A stretch of DNA of 64,000 bases. Origin: Panulirus ornatus. Taxonomy: Eukaryota > Arthropoda > Malacostraca > Decapoda > Palinuridae. Positions 23,529 to 39,184 of this stretch are shown one piece after another. The number at the start of each line of letters is the position of its first letter. Position 1 is the stretch's first letter. The position numbers were made by a program, and so were the translations under genes. The DNA is taken from positions 16,490,161 to 16,554,160 of the forward strand of contig NC_092279.1 of NCBI RefSeq assembly GCF_036320965.1, given 5' to 3'. Under the pieces are notes generated by a model. The model was not told the origin of the DNA, made no database searches, and saw only the letters and a list, made by a program, of their open reading frames with translations.

Positions 23529-26500
23529 TTTATCATTATATTTTTTATACTTTGTCGCTGTTTCCCGCGTTAGGGAGGTAGCCCAAGGAAACACGAAAGA
23601 ATGGCCCAACCCACCCACATACACATGTATATACATAAACGCCCACACACGCACATATACATACCTATACTTCAACATACATATACATATATACACATGG
23701 ACATATTCATATCTGCTGCCTTCATTCATTCTCGTCACCACCCCGCCACACATGAAATGGCACTCCCTACCCACGCGCGCGCGCGTTGTTGCGCTAGGGG
23801 GGGAAAAAAAAAAAGGGGGCCACATTCGCTCACACTCCGTCTCTAGGTGTCATATGTAATGGACCGAAACCACAGCTCCCTTTCCACATCCAGGCCCCAC
23901 TAAACTTTCCATGGTTTACCCCAGACGCTTCACATGCCCTGGTTCACTTTATTGACAGCATGTCGACCCCCGGTATACCACATCAGTCCATTTTACTCTA
24001 TTCATTGCATGCCTTTCACCCTCCTGTATGTTCAGGCCCCGATCGCTCAAAATCTTTTTCACCCCACCCTTCCACCTCCAATTTGGTCTCCCACTTCTCC
24101 TCGTTCCCTCTACCTCTCACACATTTATCCTCTTTGTCAATCTATCCTCACTCATTCTCTCCATGTGACCAATCCATTTCAATGCACCCTCATCTACTTT
24201 CTCAACCATACTCTTTTTATTACCAGACATCTTTCTTACCCTTTCATTACTTAATCAGTCAAACCACTTCACACCACATATTGTCCTCAAACATTTCACT
24301 TCCAACACATCCATCCTCCTCCGCACAACCGTATCTATAGCCCATGCCTCTCAACCATCTAACATTGTTGGAACCACTATTCCTTCAAACATACCCATTT
24401 TTGCTCTCCAAGTTAATGTTCTCCCCTTCCACACATTCTTCAACACTTCCAGAACCTTCGCCCCTTCCCCGACCCTGTGACTCACTTCTGCTTCCATGGT
24501 TCCATTCGCTGCTAAATCCACTCCCAGATATCTAAAACACTTCACTTCCTCCAGTTTTTCTCCATTCAAACTTACCTCCTAGTTGACTTGTCCCTCAACC
24601 CTACTGAACCCAATAACCTTGCTCTTATTCACATTTACTCTCAGTTTTCTTCTCTCACACACTTCACTAAACTCAGTCACCAGCTTCTGCAGTTTCTCAC
24701 TTGAATCAACCACCAGCGCTGTATCATCAGCAAACAACTGACTCACTTCCCAAGCCCTCTCATCCACAACAGACTGCATACTTGCCCCTCTCTCCAAAAC
24801 TCTTGCATTCAACCCCCCTAACAACCCAATCCATAAACATATTAAACAACCATAGGGACATCATGCACTCCTGCCGCGAACCAACATTCACTGGGAACCG
24901 ATCACTTTCCTCTCTTCCTACCCATACACATGCCTTACATCCTTGGTAAAAACTTCACTGCTTCTAGCAACTTACCTCCCACACCATATACTCTTAATAC
25001 CTTCCACAGAGTATCTCTATCAACTCTATAATATGCCTTATCCAGATCCATAGATGCTACATACAAACCCATCTGTTTTTCTAAGTATTTCTCACATACA
25101 TTCTACAAAGCAAACACCTGATCCAAACATCCTCTACCACTTATGAAACCACACTGAAGTTCTTCCCCAATCTGATGCTCTATACATGCCTTCACCCTCT
25201 CAATCAATACCCTTCCATATAATTTCCCAGAAATACTCAACAAAGTTATACCTCTGTAATTTGAACACTCACCTTTATCCCCTTTGCCTTTGTACAATGG
25301 CACTATGCATGCATTCTGCCAATCCTCAGGCACTTCACCATGAACCATACATACATTGAATACTCTTACCAACCAGTCAACAACACAGTCACCCCCTTTT
25401 TTGATAAATCCACTGCAATTCCATCCAAACATGCCACCTTGCTGGCTTTCATTTTCTGCAAAGCTTTCACCACCTCTTCTCTGTTTACCAAACCATTCTC
25501 CCTGACCCTTTCACTTTGCACACCACCTTGACCAAAACACCCTATATCTGCCACCCTTATCATCAAACACATTAAACAAACCTTCAAAATACTCACTCCA
25601 TCTCCTCACATCATACTACTTGTTATTACCTCCCCATTAGCCCCCTTCACCAATGTTCCCCTTTTGTTGTCTTACGCACTTTATTTACGTCCTTCGAAAA
25701 TATCTTTTTATTCTCCCTAAAATTTAATGATACTCTTTCACCCCAACTCTCATTTACCCTCTTTTTCACCTCTTGCACCTTTCTCTTGACCTCCTACCTC
25801 TTTCTTTTATACATCTCCCAGTCATTCACACTACTTCCTGTGTATCATCTACAAAAATATATGACGGTGGACAATGTATTTTGCAGAAACTGAATTCTAA
25901 TACCTTCAGTTAATTCAAACGTTTCTTTCATGTTAAGATACCAAGGATTTTTATGCTTCCACCATAACTACTTAATGCTTATATTACAGTACCTAAGTGG
26001 CTTTGGGTCAGAGTTTGCTACCGAGGCACTACCTGGAGCTCTACCAGAGGGCCAAAACAACCCTCAGATATGCCCCTATGGCTTGTATGCTGAGCAGTTG
26101 TCAGGTTCAGCCTTCACAGGTAAGATGACACTCCTTTTTGCACAATGAATGGCTTGATCTGTTTCTTTTTCAACTAATTTTCTCCTGTACTAGCTTTAGA
26201 TATTTTCATCACCACTGATGTATGTATATAATAAACTACTATTGCTGTAAGGAGTTTTGCACTCATGGTGGCTGATCTCTTGAAAGTTCTGTACTAATGT
26301 ACAACTTTTTAAACTTCTTTCTGTTGTTCATGTTTACCACATTCCTTTCAGTTTATCCATTTATCCACCTTTTTTGTTATAAAAGTGCTTTTTTACATCT
26401 CCTTTAACAAGTTTTTTGTTTAATTTCATGTTATATCCTCTGGTTGTTCTCTCCCTACATCTTTCGAAGAACTGTCCACTGTTTGTATCATCAGTTTGGT

Positions 26501-28419
26501 TTAAAAACTTGAAGGTCATCATCAGGTAATATCTCACACCTCTCTTTTCCATGGTAGACAAATTCAAATCTTCTACTCTTTGTGTAATTACCTGTTTGTA
26601 CATTATGGGGAGAGCTCTAGCTTTACACTCAAGCCCCATCTTTTATATTTTTCATACCATCAAGAAGACTTTAAATCTTTGTATGTTGCCAGTATTCACA
26701 GCTTCCTTGCCTAGACCATTTCAGATATCTGCTATCCTCACAAAGCCAGCATTTTTTAAAATCCCTTTTATTCACCTTCTTTTTCAGCTTCTGATCATGG
26801 CATCTAGTGACTTTGATGCTGCATCTTGTAAAGATTTGTTGACTGTCAACATCATCCAGTTGATTCAGGCACCTCTCTCCCTTCTCTCTTCTAAATTGAA
26901 CTGCTGTACAGCCTTCAACTTTTCATTGTAGCTAGCTCTCATTAAACTTGGATCATCTTATTTGTTTATCTTCATGTGCAGTGACTAGACCTGAGAGACA
27001 TAAGCTAGCTTTGGTCTAGAATATGTCGTGAGTAGCTTACCAGAAAGTTCCTTATTCAGATACTTGAATGAAATCATGATATTTGCCAGCAGACAGTTTA
27101 CTTCTCCTGATGTGAAACTGAAGACAGATTAGGTAGACCCCTTGATCTTTTTCTCACAGTTAATTCCTGTTGCTTATTTCCCACAAAGTAGTATTTTTAC
27201 TGGGACTTTCTTTTGCTGTATCATCCTCATTATCTTTCATGTATTTGGAGTGAATTTCATCATTCATTTGTCAGACCAACTTGAAGTTTGTTCAGGTCTC
27301 TCTGTAGCTACGCTATCATTTTCATTCCTAATATGTCTCATGACCTTGGCATCATCTACAAACATGTTTGATTATGAGACAGGTCCTGGCATGTCATTCA
27401 TGTACTTGAAGAATAGCAGTGGGCCCTAAGACCAATCCCTGTGGCACTCCACTTTTAACCTTAGCCCATTTTGAGAATGTGCCGTTTACCTGCATTCTTT
27501 GAACCCTGCTGCAGTGGTAATCCTTAACCCAGTGAAGGAGTTTAGCACTTATTCCTGCCTGCAGCTCTAGCTTCTTAATCAACATCCCATATTGAAGTGT
27601 CAAAGGCATTCTGATAGTTTAGAAACACAGAGTATACTCATTCATCTCTTTAGTCTAAGGCCAGGCTCCCCTTGTGCATGTGCGTAAAGGGCCTTCAGTA
27701 TCTGAAGGCATCTTCAGATACTCAAGTCCCTGTACGTCAAGGAGATATCCCTGAGTATAAACCTGCAGAGTGACAATCTTCTGGTATTCCCCAGTGCTCA
27801 ATATTTGACTTATCCTAGCAAGAGCAGATGAAGAACTAATGATGTCAAGTAGCAGAATACCACTCTGACCTAGGGCAGCTAACTTTCATTGATCAAACAA
27901 GAGAACAACTGCATACCGCATTCATCTTGCATTAGTCAGTAATTTTTCTCCTGATCTATGACTTTTGTAAATAAAACTGGACCATCCTGTACTCCTGTAC
28001 TTTCTTTACACTTGTGAATGCAACACAAGGCATGAAACTTTGTGTTACTGTACACCTAAGCAAAATTACACTAATTTCTGCTGAATTTGGTTCTACTTCT
28101 GTCTGCTGTGAAGTTTGACTGGTGTATAAGTAAACTGTCTGAGCAATATAAGAGAATCATTAGACAAGTTGAGAATATCAATAAAAACTGATATATACTG
28201 AGCTGGCAGTTATATTCATTGAAATATTTTTGAGAGATCTACCCAGATACACAAATATGGTTTCGGTGCGTTACACATGACAGCTAAAGACTAAGTGTGA
28301 ACGAATGTGGCCTTTCTTGTCTTTTCCTAGTGCTACTTTGCATGCGGGATGTGTGTGTGTATGTGTGTGTCTGCTATTTCATGTGTGGCAAGGTGGCGAT
28401 GGGAATGAATGAAGGCAAG

Positions 28420-28508
<89 letters not shown>

Positions 28509-31500
28509 ATTAAAGTACAGTCCAGTAGTGTCTGTGTTTGGTGTACAAAGAAGAGACAGAATCATGGAGAGTGTAAGTGATAAAGAGAGAAGGGGAAACT
28601 GATGGAAAAAGGATTATTTACAAATACTAACTGGTAAATTATATGGGAGGGTATTGATTGAGAGGGTGAAGGCATGTACAGAGCATCAGATTGGGGAAGA
28701 GCAGTGCGGTTTCAGAAGTGGTGGAGGATGTGTGGATCAGGTGTTTGCTTTGAAGAATGTATGTGAGAAATACTTAGAAAAGCAAATGGATTTGTATGTA
28801 GCATTTATGGATCTGGAGAAGGCATATGATAGAGTTGATAGAGATGCTCTGTGGAAGGTATTAAGAATATATGGTGTGGGAGGCAAGTTGTTAGAAGCAG
28901 TGAAAAGTTTTTATCGAGGATGTAAGGCATGTGTACGTGTAGGAAGAGAGGAAAGTGATTGGTTTTCAGTGAATGTAGGTTTGCGGCAGGGGTGTGTGAT
29001 GTCTCCATGGTTGTTTAATTTGTTTATGGATGGGGTTGTTAGGGAGGTAAATGCAAGAGTCCTGGAAAGAGGGGCAAGTATGAAGTCTGTTGGGGATGAG
29101 AGAGCTTGGGAAGTGAGTCAGTTGTTGTTCGCTGATGATACAGCGCTGGTGGCTGATTCATGTGAGAAACTGCAGAAGCTGGTGACTGAGTTTGGTAAAG
29201 TGTGTGGAAGAAGAAAGTTAAGAGTAAATGTGAATAAGAGCAAGGTTATTAGGTACAGTAGGGTTGAGGGTCAAGTCAATTGGGAGGTGAGTTTGAATGG
29301 AGAAAAACTGGAGGAAGTGAAGTGTTTTAGATATCTGGGAGTGGATCTGTCAGCGGATGGAACCATGGAAGCGGAAGTGGATCATAGGGTGGGGGAGGGG
29401 GCGAAAATTTTGGGAGCCTTGAAAAATGTGTGGAAGTCGAGAACATTATCTCGGAAAGCAAAAATGGGTATGTTTGAAGGAATAGTGGTTCCAACAATGT
29501 TGTATGGTTGCGAGGCGTGGGCTATGGATAGAGTTGTGTGCAGGAGGATGGATGTGCTGGAAATGAGATGTTTGAGGACAATGTGTGGTGTGAGGTGGTT
29601 TGATCGAGTAAGTAACGTAAGGGTAAGAGAGATGTGTGGAAATAAAAAGAGCGTGGTTGAGAAAGCAGAAGAGGGTGTTTTGAAATGGTTTGGGCACATG
29701 GAGAGAATGAGTGAGGAAAGATTGACCAAGAGGATATATGTGTCGGAGGTGGAGGGAATGAGGAGAAGAGGGAGACCAAATTGGAGGTGGAAAGATGGAG
29801 TGAAAAAGATTTTGTGTGATCGGGGCCTGAACATGCAGGAGGGTGAAAGGAGGGCAAGGAATAGAGTGAATTGGAGCGATGTGGTATACAGGGGTTGACG
29901 TGCTGTCAGTGGAGTGAATCAAGGCATGTGAAGCGTCTGGGGTAAACCATGGAAAGCTGTGTAGGTATGTATATTTGCATGTGTGGACGTGTGTATGTAC
30001 ATGTGTATGGGGGGGGGTTGGGCCATTTCTTTCGTCTGTTTCCTTGCGCTACCTCGCAAACGCGGGAGACAGCGACAAAGTATAAAAAAAAAAAAAAACT
30101 AACTATGAGTGTTTCTACAGCACCGCGTGAGAGCAACAAGAAGGCTTGGTTATACAGGATACGGCCCTCAGTTGTCCACAAACCCTTTGCTCCCATAAAA
30201 CAAAAGTTTCTTGAATCTGATTTTGGCAAAAGACATCCTAACCCTAACCAGGTGAGTGAAAAAGGTTTAATAGCTCAAGCATATTTTAATAAGCATGCAT
30301 GTTATAAATTTTATTGAAATCAAAGGATGCAACCTTTGACAAGGATCTCATTTTTCTTTTATGTAAATTAATTAATATTTGAAAGATCTCTTATATTCTC
30401 TGGGTGCATATCTATCCAAGAATTCAGTTAGAGTAAACACTCAAGATAATGGACTTTAGAAAAGAAAGATTGCAAAGGAACAAAACTGAGTTTTTATTGG
30501 GAAAAAATCCAACATCTGACCTAGATAGGCATCACATGCTCACCAACACTACACACAAAGCTCTCTTGAAGTATACTAAATTAATTGCCCTCTGACTGCC
30601 TGCCCATCCTATTAACACAACCTTGGCCTCCCAACCCACACAACCACCAAAAGAATTGCACAAACTGCAGGAAAGCAGACTGGTCAGCCTTCATGCAGTA
30701 TATGGAATAAAGGCTCCAAAACTTCAGTATAGGTAATTTTCCATCCTTAGGATCATGCATTTGTGCACTTCAGCTTCTTCAACCAAGTCAGCAAGAAACA
30801 CTTAACACATGGACATGGAGAGAACTAAAACCCAAACTTCTACCCTTAAGTTAAACACTTCATAAAACAAAGGAAACCAGCTCAGATGAAACCACTTACA
30901 TATCATGTTAACAGTCCACCTGGTGCAACCAACACAGCCACCAGAAAAACTTACACAAACTACAGTAAACCAGATTGGCCATCATTCACACAGTCCATAG
31001 AATCAAGGCACAAAAACTTCACTATAGGTGATTTTCCAATCCCCATGTCATGCCATCTCACATGCAACAAAGGCAGCAATAAGCACATACCACAAGGACA
31101 TAAAAAATTGTAACCCAAACCTCTCCACACATGTGGAGACCTCATAAACCAAAGTAATCAGCTCATACAAAACCACATGCCATCAAGAGAAATCACAGAA
31201 CAAAGCCAAACTCTAAATAGCACCATTACTAACCTAATCACTGAAAGAAGAACTGAAAACAGCACTCCTTTTGAGACATAATGAACCACACAACCTAGAG
31301 CAATAAACTCTGGTGCACATTAAAGAAGATCCATACTTACTGCACCAATCTATCCCCATTTCATAAAGGACTGCTAATCCATTTCAGTGACATCCCTTCT
31401 CTCAGGGAAAACACATTCTTGTGAGACACTACTCATAAATCAGCCATAAGTTAACCTTATGCCTAAACAGAAGACTTGCAAAAAATCTACTCAAAATCTA

Positions 31501-34500
31501 CCCTTCACACTCACTACTACAAGCCATTCAGTAAGAATCTGGAAACAAATCAGTCTTTCACATAAGATACTGGCCTAGTTGGGATCCAAACACTTACAGA
31601 TACCTTCTACCACTCCTGGCTACACAATAAAATCTCTGATATCTGGACTTTTGCCATCATAATACTGTTCGTAAAACCTCCAAACCACCGAAATTCCCCT
31701 CCTCATCAGAACACAAACATCCCACAGCATGGGGTCAGACTCAAGCACTGTAACACTGCACTACACACAAACATCCTAGAAAGCTACAACCAACCACAGC
31801 TCCCCTTCCACACAGTGTTAGTGGCAACAGACATCAGCAAACCACTTAGCACTATCCCCAACACATCCTCACACAAGATATTTGACACCACCCTCCACAA
31901 CAGACAAAAAATGGTTGGTCATTTTCATAGCTGGCATCTACGGCAAGTAATTCTTCCTGTAAACACTTAAGCTCTACAGAGGAGTACCTCAAGGAATTGT
32001 TCTTTCTTCAACCTTCTCTAACCTCTTTGACCTCTTCCTATAATGACCTCCTGCGAACCACAACACAAAGTTCCTTTCATGTGCAACCTCACAATTATTT
32101 CACTGAGGAATGTGTGGAAAGAGTGGTCACAGTCTAGGAAGGCAAAGATGGTTATGTTTGAAGGTACTAGTCCCAGTGGTGTTGTGTGGATGGAAGACAT
32201 GATTATTGATGAGAAGTGACAGAAGAGGGTGAATGTTTTAGAAATTAAATGTTGGAGAACAATATGTTGTTTGAGCACTGATTAAGTAGGAAATGATAGG
32301 TTAAGAGAGGGATGTGAAGTTGAAAGAGCTGCTACATATGATAATGTACAAATTTTCTGCATTTTACCTTTTTCCTCCCAGCTAACAACCATCTTGCATT
32401 TATCTGCTTCTATATTCACTGTATTTTTTCACACCCTCATGCTATTCCTCTACCAATAAATATAATTCTTCTCTTAGTTCTTATCTTAATAGTCGTATTT
32501 TCTTTCTTTCGTATATGTTCACAATTTCCTGTGTTCATGAGATAGCACCAGTAACAGATGAAGAAATGCCTCATTTGCTCATATGCATTCTCTCGCCATC
32601 ATGTGTAATGCACCTTATGGTAACAATATTTACAAGTTTTTTCCTTTAAAGAGTTCTTACCATAACAAAACTAAATAGCTACCTTGCATTGCTGTATTAG
32701 TTTTCTCTCATTATAATCCTATAGCTGCGTTGGAATCCCTTCGACATCCCAAAGGAAGCAACAGATTTCGTTAGTGGCTTGCGAACAGTATGTGGGGCAG
32801 GGGAACCACGTTCCCGTCATGGCTGTGCTGTCTACATCTATGGTTGTAATGAATCCATGACCAACTCTGCCTTCTACAACAGTGATGGAGATTTTCTCAT
32901 TGGTATGTCTTGTGGGATCTTATTTTTGTAAGTAATTCTTCTGACATCATATCTAGTCAAAAATAACTAAATAAAATCTTAAATCTCATCTCATATTGTA
33001 TTGCAGTTTAAATTATTTTGATGTATTTCAACATCCTTTAAGAGTAGCACAGTAACGTATTCCCTGAATACTTTGGTTGCTGAACATCTTAAGTTCTTAT
33101 GTTGGCTAAGATCCACAAATAATACACTTGATACATGACTGGGAGATCTCCCTATTTTTGCCTGTCATATGAGTGAGGCAATTACCAGTTTTTGCAGCAA
33201 TAATTAAGAAAAATGAAGAGAATAAAGGTTGCTTAGGAAAATACAAAATGCTTTTAAAGAAATAAGAAAGAATAAAAAGCTTGGGAAACAATAAATGTTT
33301 GAGAAACAGGAAAACAGGAACTACTGATGAATAATGTAGAGACTAAGAATGTGTTAGATCACTAAGGAGTGTGAAGTATGAGAATATGGGGTAGACCATC
33401 AAAGGGTGCTCTATGGAGAATGAGGTCAAGTTGCTATAAGCACTATAAACAGCGCCTATGTGACTGCCTCAACTGTATTCTTTTATCATATACAGGCAAT
33501 GTTGATGGTAATTAGATAACAATATTTGGAAATATTACACCTTTCACACTAAAACACAGTTTTAGGGAGATTTGCTGGCAAGTGCAGGGAGGATATGGAA
33601 GGATTAGGATTGTTCTTGAAACTGAAAGCTCAAGGTTAATATATTTTCTCATCTCATACACATGGACTGTAATTGGTGAATAACATGATTATGTGTAAAA
33701 TCTTAACCTTTCATGCTACATTCATTGTGAGGGGATCAAGTTGCAGACATGTATGGGGATGGTATTGGTGTTGTTCTTCCTTGGAAATATTTAATGTTGG
33801 GGGAGGAAGCGAAGGTTCTTGGAGAGCTGAAGAATGTGTGGAAGGCAAGAACGTTATCTTGGAGAGCAAAAATGGGTATGTTTGAAGGAATAGTGGTTCC
33901 AACAATGTTATATGATTGCGAGGTATGGGGTATAGATAGGGTTGTGAGGAGGAGGGTGAATGTGTTGGAAATGAAATGTTTGAGGACAATATGTGGTGTG
34001 AGGTGGTTTGATCGAATAAGTAAGGAAAGGGTAAGAGAGATGTGGAGTATAAAAAGAGTGTGGTTGAGAGAGCAGAAGAGAGTGTGTTGAAGTGGTTTGG
34101 ACACATGGAGAGAATGAGTGAGGAGAAATTGACAAAGAGGATATATGTGTCAGAGATAGAGGGAAGAAGGAGAAGCAGGAGACCAATTTGGAGGTGGAAG
34201 GATGGAGTGGAGAAGATTTTGAGCAATCAGGGCCTGAATGTATAGGAGGGCAAAAGGCATGTAAGGAATAGAGTGAATTGGAACGATGTGGTATACCGGG
34301 GTCGACGTGCTGTCAATGGATTGAACCAAGGCATGTGAAGCGTCTGGGGTAGACCATGGAAAGGTTTCTGGGGCCTGAATGTGGAAAGGGAGTTGTGGTT
34401 TCGGTGCATTGCAGATGACAACTAGAGACTGAGTGTGAATGAATGTGGTCATTTTTGTCTGTTCCTGGCGCTGCCTCGCTGGAAGGGGAGGGGGTTGCTA

Positions 34501-37500
34501 TTTCATGTGTGGCGGGAAGGCGACGGGAATGGATGAAGGCAGCAAGTATGGATATGTAAATGTGTATATGTCTGTGTAGGTATATGTATGTATACATTGA
34601 AATGTATAAGTATGTATATGTGTGTGTGTGTGGGCATTTATGTATATACATGTGTATGTGGGTGGGTTGGGCCGTTCCTCATCTGTTTCCTTGCGCTACC
34701 TCACTAACAAGGGAGATGGCGGTTAAGTAAAATGATAATAATTATAATGGCCTATCAGTTGTTAACAAAGTCCTACATTACCATAGGATTACAGATAAAG
34801 TACTACTTATTTTGTAATACCTTCCATAAGTGGAAGTTTACAGGGGATTCCTCCCCCTTCTTTCCTACGTATCACCTCTACTAAAATCAGTCTGTTATTT
34901 TTTCACATGTCTGGTGTTATTTGCCTTTCCTTCCCTTACAGCTGATTCATAGCATAAATGTTTCTTCTAATAACTTAAGTCATCCAACACTAAGTATTTT
35001 CCACTGGGTTACCATAAACACTCAACTTTTAGGTGGATTGTCAGGCACTTATAGCAATTGTATCAGAATTTTTCCTATGCTTCCCTAGCAATGGACAAAA
35101 CCTATGTAGGTTACTAATGGTATGATAAGTCAGCTGGGTGTTTAAACAGAAGTGGGAAAAATTAAAACAATAATTGATGTCATCTGCTATTGACTATGAG
35201 AACAGCAAGTGATATTGACTGCTGTTTAAGGGTTAGAGTCTTTGATAGATGATTGTAGTGATATACTGTGGGCTCTTTAGGTGCACTGATCAGTTGGCAG
35301 TTCTGCATTTCTGTATTACAAAATTATGTTTAAGTTTCTGACAGCATCTGCTATTGGATTTATTATATCTACCATGGAAAGATATCTTAACAAACTAGAG
35401 CTAATAGTAATCAAAATAATAATATGAATACATCATTTTTTTAAATCAAATATTAAGATGAAAATAAGTGGAGATTTGCCACCAACTGATTACAAGCCAT
35501 GATATGACCTTATGAGCCACTTTTATTAATATGAAATTCCAGGATCAGTTTACAACATTAGTGCTTGTCTTTGAGTAAGATGATATTCTTATAATTGCAT
35601 TTAAGGCATTTATACCTTGTATGAGTCAAGGATTTTATCTTTGCTAAATATTCATGTTATTGGGTCATGATTTATTGCAAGCCTTCATAGTTTATCTATA
35701 TCATTTCATCAGTACCCCAGCAAGGCACCTTGGATATCACAACAGAATTTGGGAAGTTGTCTGTATCACCAAATGAGATCTTTGTTGTGCAGCAAGGGAT
35801 GAAGTTCAACGTGGGTGTGCAGGGCCCCTCACGTGGCTACATTTTAGAGGTGTATGATGCCCACTTTATCTTACCCAACCTTGGACCCATTGGTGAGTTC
35901 CCACAGGCTCTACTTCAACATGCACACATTTTCAGATCATGCTAATTCATTTGTATTTACTAGTAAGAATTATTTGTATTTGGTTCTATATTAGTCTTAT
36001 CCTCAAAAATTTTAACCTTGCATGAAAAACTGAGGAATCAGAAGCTCATGTTCCACTTGCTTACAAATGTTTATTTCCAAAGTTTAGCCCTTGCTTTAAC
36101 AGTGATTACTCCAATGCTTTTAATGATAATTTGTACATTATGTTTGTTTGCCAAGGTCATCCTTTGCTATGAGATCCATCCATGCCTGTATCAATAACTA
36201 ACCTTTGATTTACGTGCTGTGTTCTTTCAGCTCTTTAACAAGCATCCAATAACTTATGAAATGTTGGAAAATGGGGACTATCTATGGTTACACTCCACAC
36301 CTATGGAAGTATGAGCAGTGAAAATATAGTTTCATGATTTAAAATGGATTTAAAAGTAGACCCAAGTTCCATCTTTTCCATTGAAAGTATTAACCGTAAC
36401 TCTTTTAGTCAAAGAATACCAAATTTATTCTCTGAGTATACACGTTCATGCCTGTAATCTGGCACTCCACATTTTAGCATGGGTTAGAGGATTGATACTC
36501 ATATAAATACCATTACTGTTTTTGTAACTTGCCACTGTGTTGTCTGGGAACTGCCATAGTCAAAGAATTTGCATGTTGTTGAAGTCCATTGTTTACTCTG
36601 TAATTCTTTATGGGAGTGTCCATTGCTCTTCTTTATTTCTATTTATTTTGCACTTGTAATGGCATCCCACATCCAGTGATGAGTGTAGGGGTACTATTGG
36701 TAGGAGAAAGTATGCTTATAGGTGTGCAAAATGTGGAAAGTCTACAGAGCAAGTCAGTGCATAACCTGTGACAACTCTGGTCTTGGTTCTTTATCAATTT
36801 ATGGCAGAAATGCAACATGAAAAGTTCCCAAGGTTCTTTGTTGAAAGTGAGACAGATAAGGGCACAGCTAAGCATTAAACAATGCAAAGGGGAAGATTGA
36901 ATGATCATAATAAGCTTGTGTGCAACTGGTTTAAGCACAAGTGTAGTAAAAATGTATCCATTTTTGGTCTCATTGTCATGGAAAAGGCCAGAGAAATTTA
37001 TCAACAGTTAGAGAAACATGATCCTTGTGATTTTCCCACAGGATGGTTGCATATATTAATATCATGGCACCTGTTACCTGAAAATGAGAAGTAAGAGTTG
37101 TACATAGATAAAGAGGAGTACAGAATTCAGGAAAAGTTAATTAGAGAATGATACATGGTGCATATTATCCAAATATCAGTTTGTTATTATTGTCTGTCTG
37201 TCTACAATGAGTATTACACTTACAACAAATAGTGAAAGTACACTGTAAATATTTAGATACAATTATAAATATCTGGGATCACTTTACAATGAATTCACAT
37301 GCTTTGCATTATTAGTATGTTGCAGGGATGGAAAAAATTAGTTTATCTATGCCAGCTAAGTGAAAGTTAAAAAAAAGCTAAGTATGGTATGGGCACTCAA
37401 GCAGATAAGTAACTAAACTGATATGCAGAGAAGGAAAGCAGGTGTTATAAATGTGCTTTCATACATTTTGTGCAAAAAAAATGAGTTCTCAAGGGTAAAT

Positions 37501-39147
37501 CTAAGAACCTGTGAAATCTGACATCTGCTTGGCTCTTTGGTTACTGAATTTCAGATGTTCAACTGTAGTGATTACTTGAGAGTAAAGTATACAATATTGC
37601 CTTTTATACTAACATGACTTAATGTATAACTAATTTGAGGTAGGCACCAGTAACTTTTGAACAATTAATTCTAACAATCTTATTGTTTAATAACATTATA
37701 TTCAAGCAAATCTAATACTATTAAGTTATATATAGCTTGACTGTTGAACAGCAGTAGGTTAGTGCAAGTGTGCAAGCCTGGCTATGATGCAGCTCAAGTG
37801 TTGACGGTTATTATGTTTACCAGTTTGTTCTCAAGTAAATTTTTAACTTTCTTTTGTTGACAGTATTATGTAGATAATGCCTCTGGCATATTTTGATGGA
37901 TTCATATTTATATATCATGATTACTGTACATAAAAATGTAGATATATTTACCCCTAGTTTAAAAGATTTCTGAAAAATTATTTAAAATTACCATAGAAAC
38001 AACTGAAGTTTAAAGTATTGGGCTATGAAAGCATGAAATTAGTAATCTCGTTTTTGATGTATAGGTGCCAATGGTCTGGCCAACCCTCGGGACTTCCTCA
38101 CACCGGTAGCTTGGTATGAGGATCGAGATGTGGAAAACTTCCGTATCATCTCTAAGTACCAGGTATCTGAAGTTTACCTTTATAGTTATTCTGAATAACT
38201 GGAAATGGTTTTAACTACCAGAGACTGTATACTGTTTTGCATGTGTACGTTTGTGTTACGTGGACTGTTCTGAAATAGTCATGGTTCTTAATGCAGTGAC
38301 AGAGAATATGGTTTTTAATTTTTTTTACTTATTTCCTTATGATCCTTTTATGATACTTAGCTGAATATTTCGACATTTTCTTTTCTGATAATAAATCAGT
38401 TGTCTTTGCTGTTATACTAACTGAATACTGTCCTTACTGCAATGACTTGACAGTACTGAGAATGGCAGTTTTTTTATTTTTTGTCCCAATCCCCAGCAAA
38501 GAGATAGAGGATACGAAGCTGAATATCGTTCATGTTTTATTTATTCCATTGCTATGTGTAGTTTTTGTGTTGTTGAAGGTGGTTGAATAATATTTGGGCA
38601 TTTTTTATGATGTTAATAGTACTCTATATTTCATGTAATTTTAAAACTTTAATATTTTTCATTTAGGGGCACCTGTTTGAAGCACTGCAAGGCCACTCCC
38701 CCTTTGATGTGGTAGCCTGGCATGGCAACTATGTCCCATACAAGTACAACCTCAAGAATTTTATGGTCATAAACGCCACTGCATTTGACCATGCTGTGGG
38801 TATTGAGAAACTATTACAGTACAATATTATTTTACTTAAGTAGATTTTGTAGTGAAAAAAAACTATCCATGTTTATTTTTTAAGTCCATACCTGTATTAT
38901 AAGGATCAATTGAAAAACTATAACTTATGAGTTCACTCATTGAATCTGTCCTCCTTATTCTTGGTCTGCCTTTTCTTGTTCCTTCTTTCACAACCTCATT
39001 TGCCATTTTCTCCATAGTCATACCCCAATAATAGACTTTCATATATCTAACTTTTTGAACAAATTTATATCAGATACCTTTCCCAAATCTTCATTGTTTA
39101 CTGTGCCTGCTCTTGTAATTCATTATGTACCATACTCCTCTCATTCA

Positions 39148-39184
<37 letters not shown>

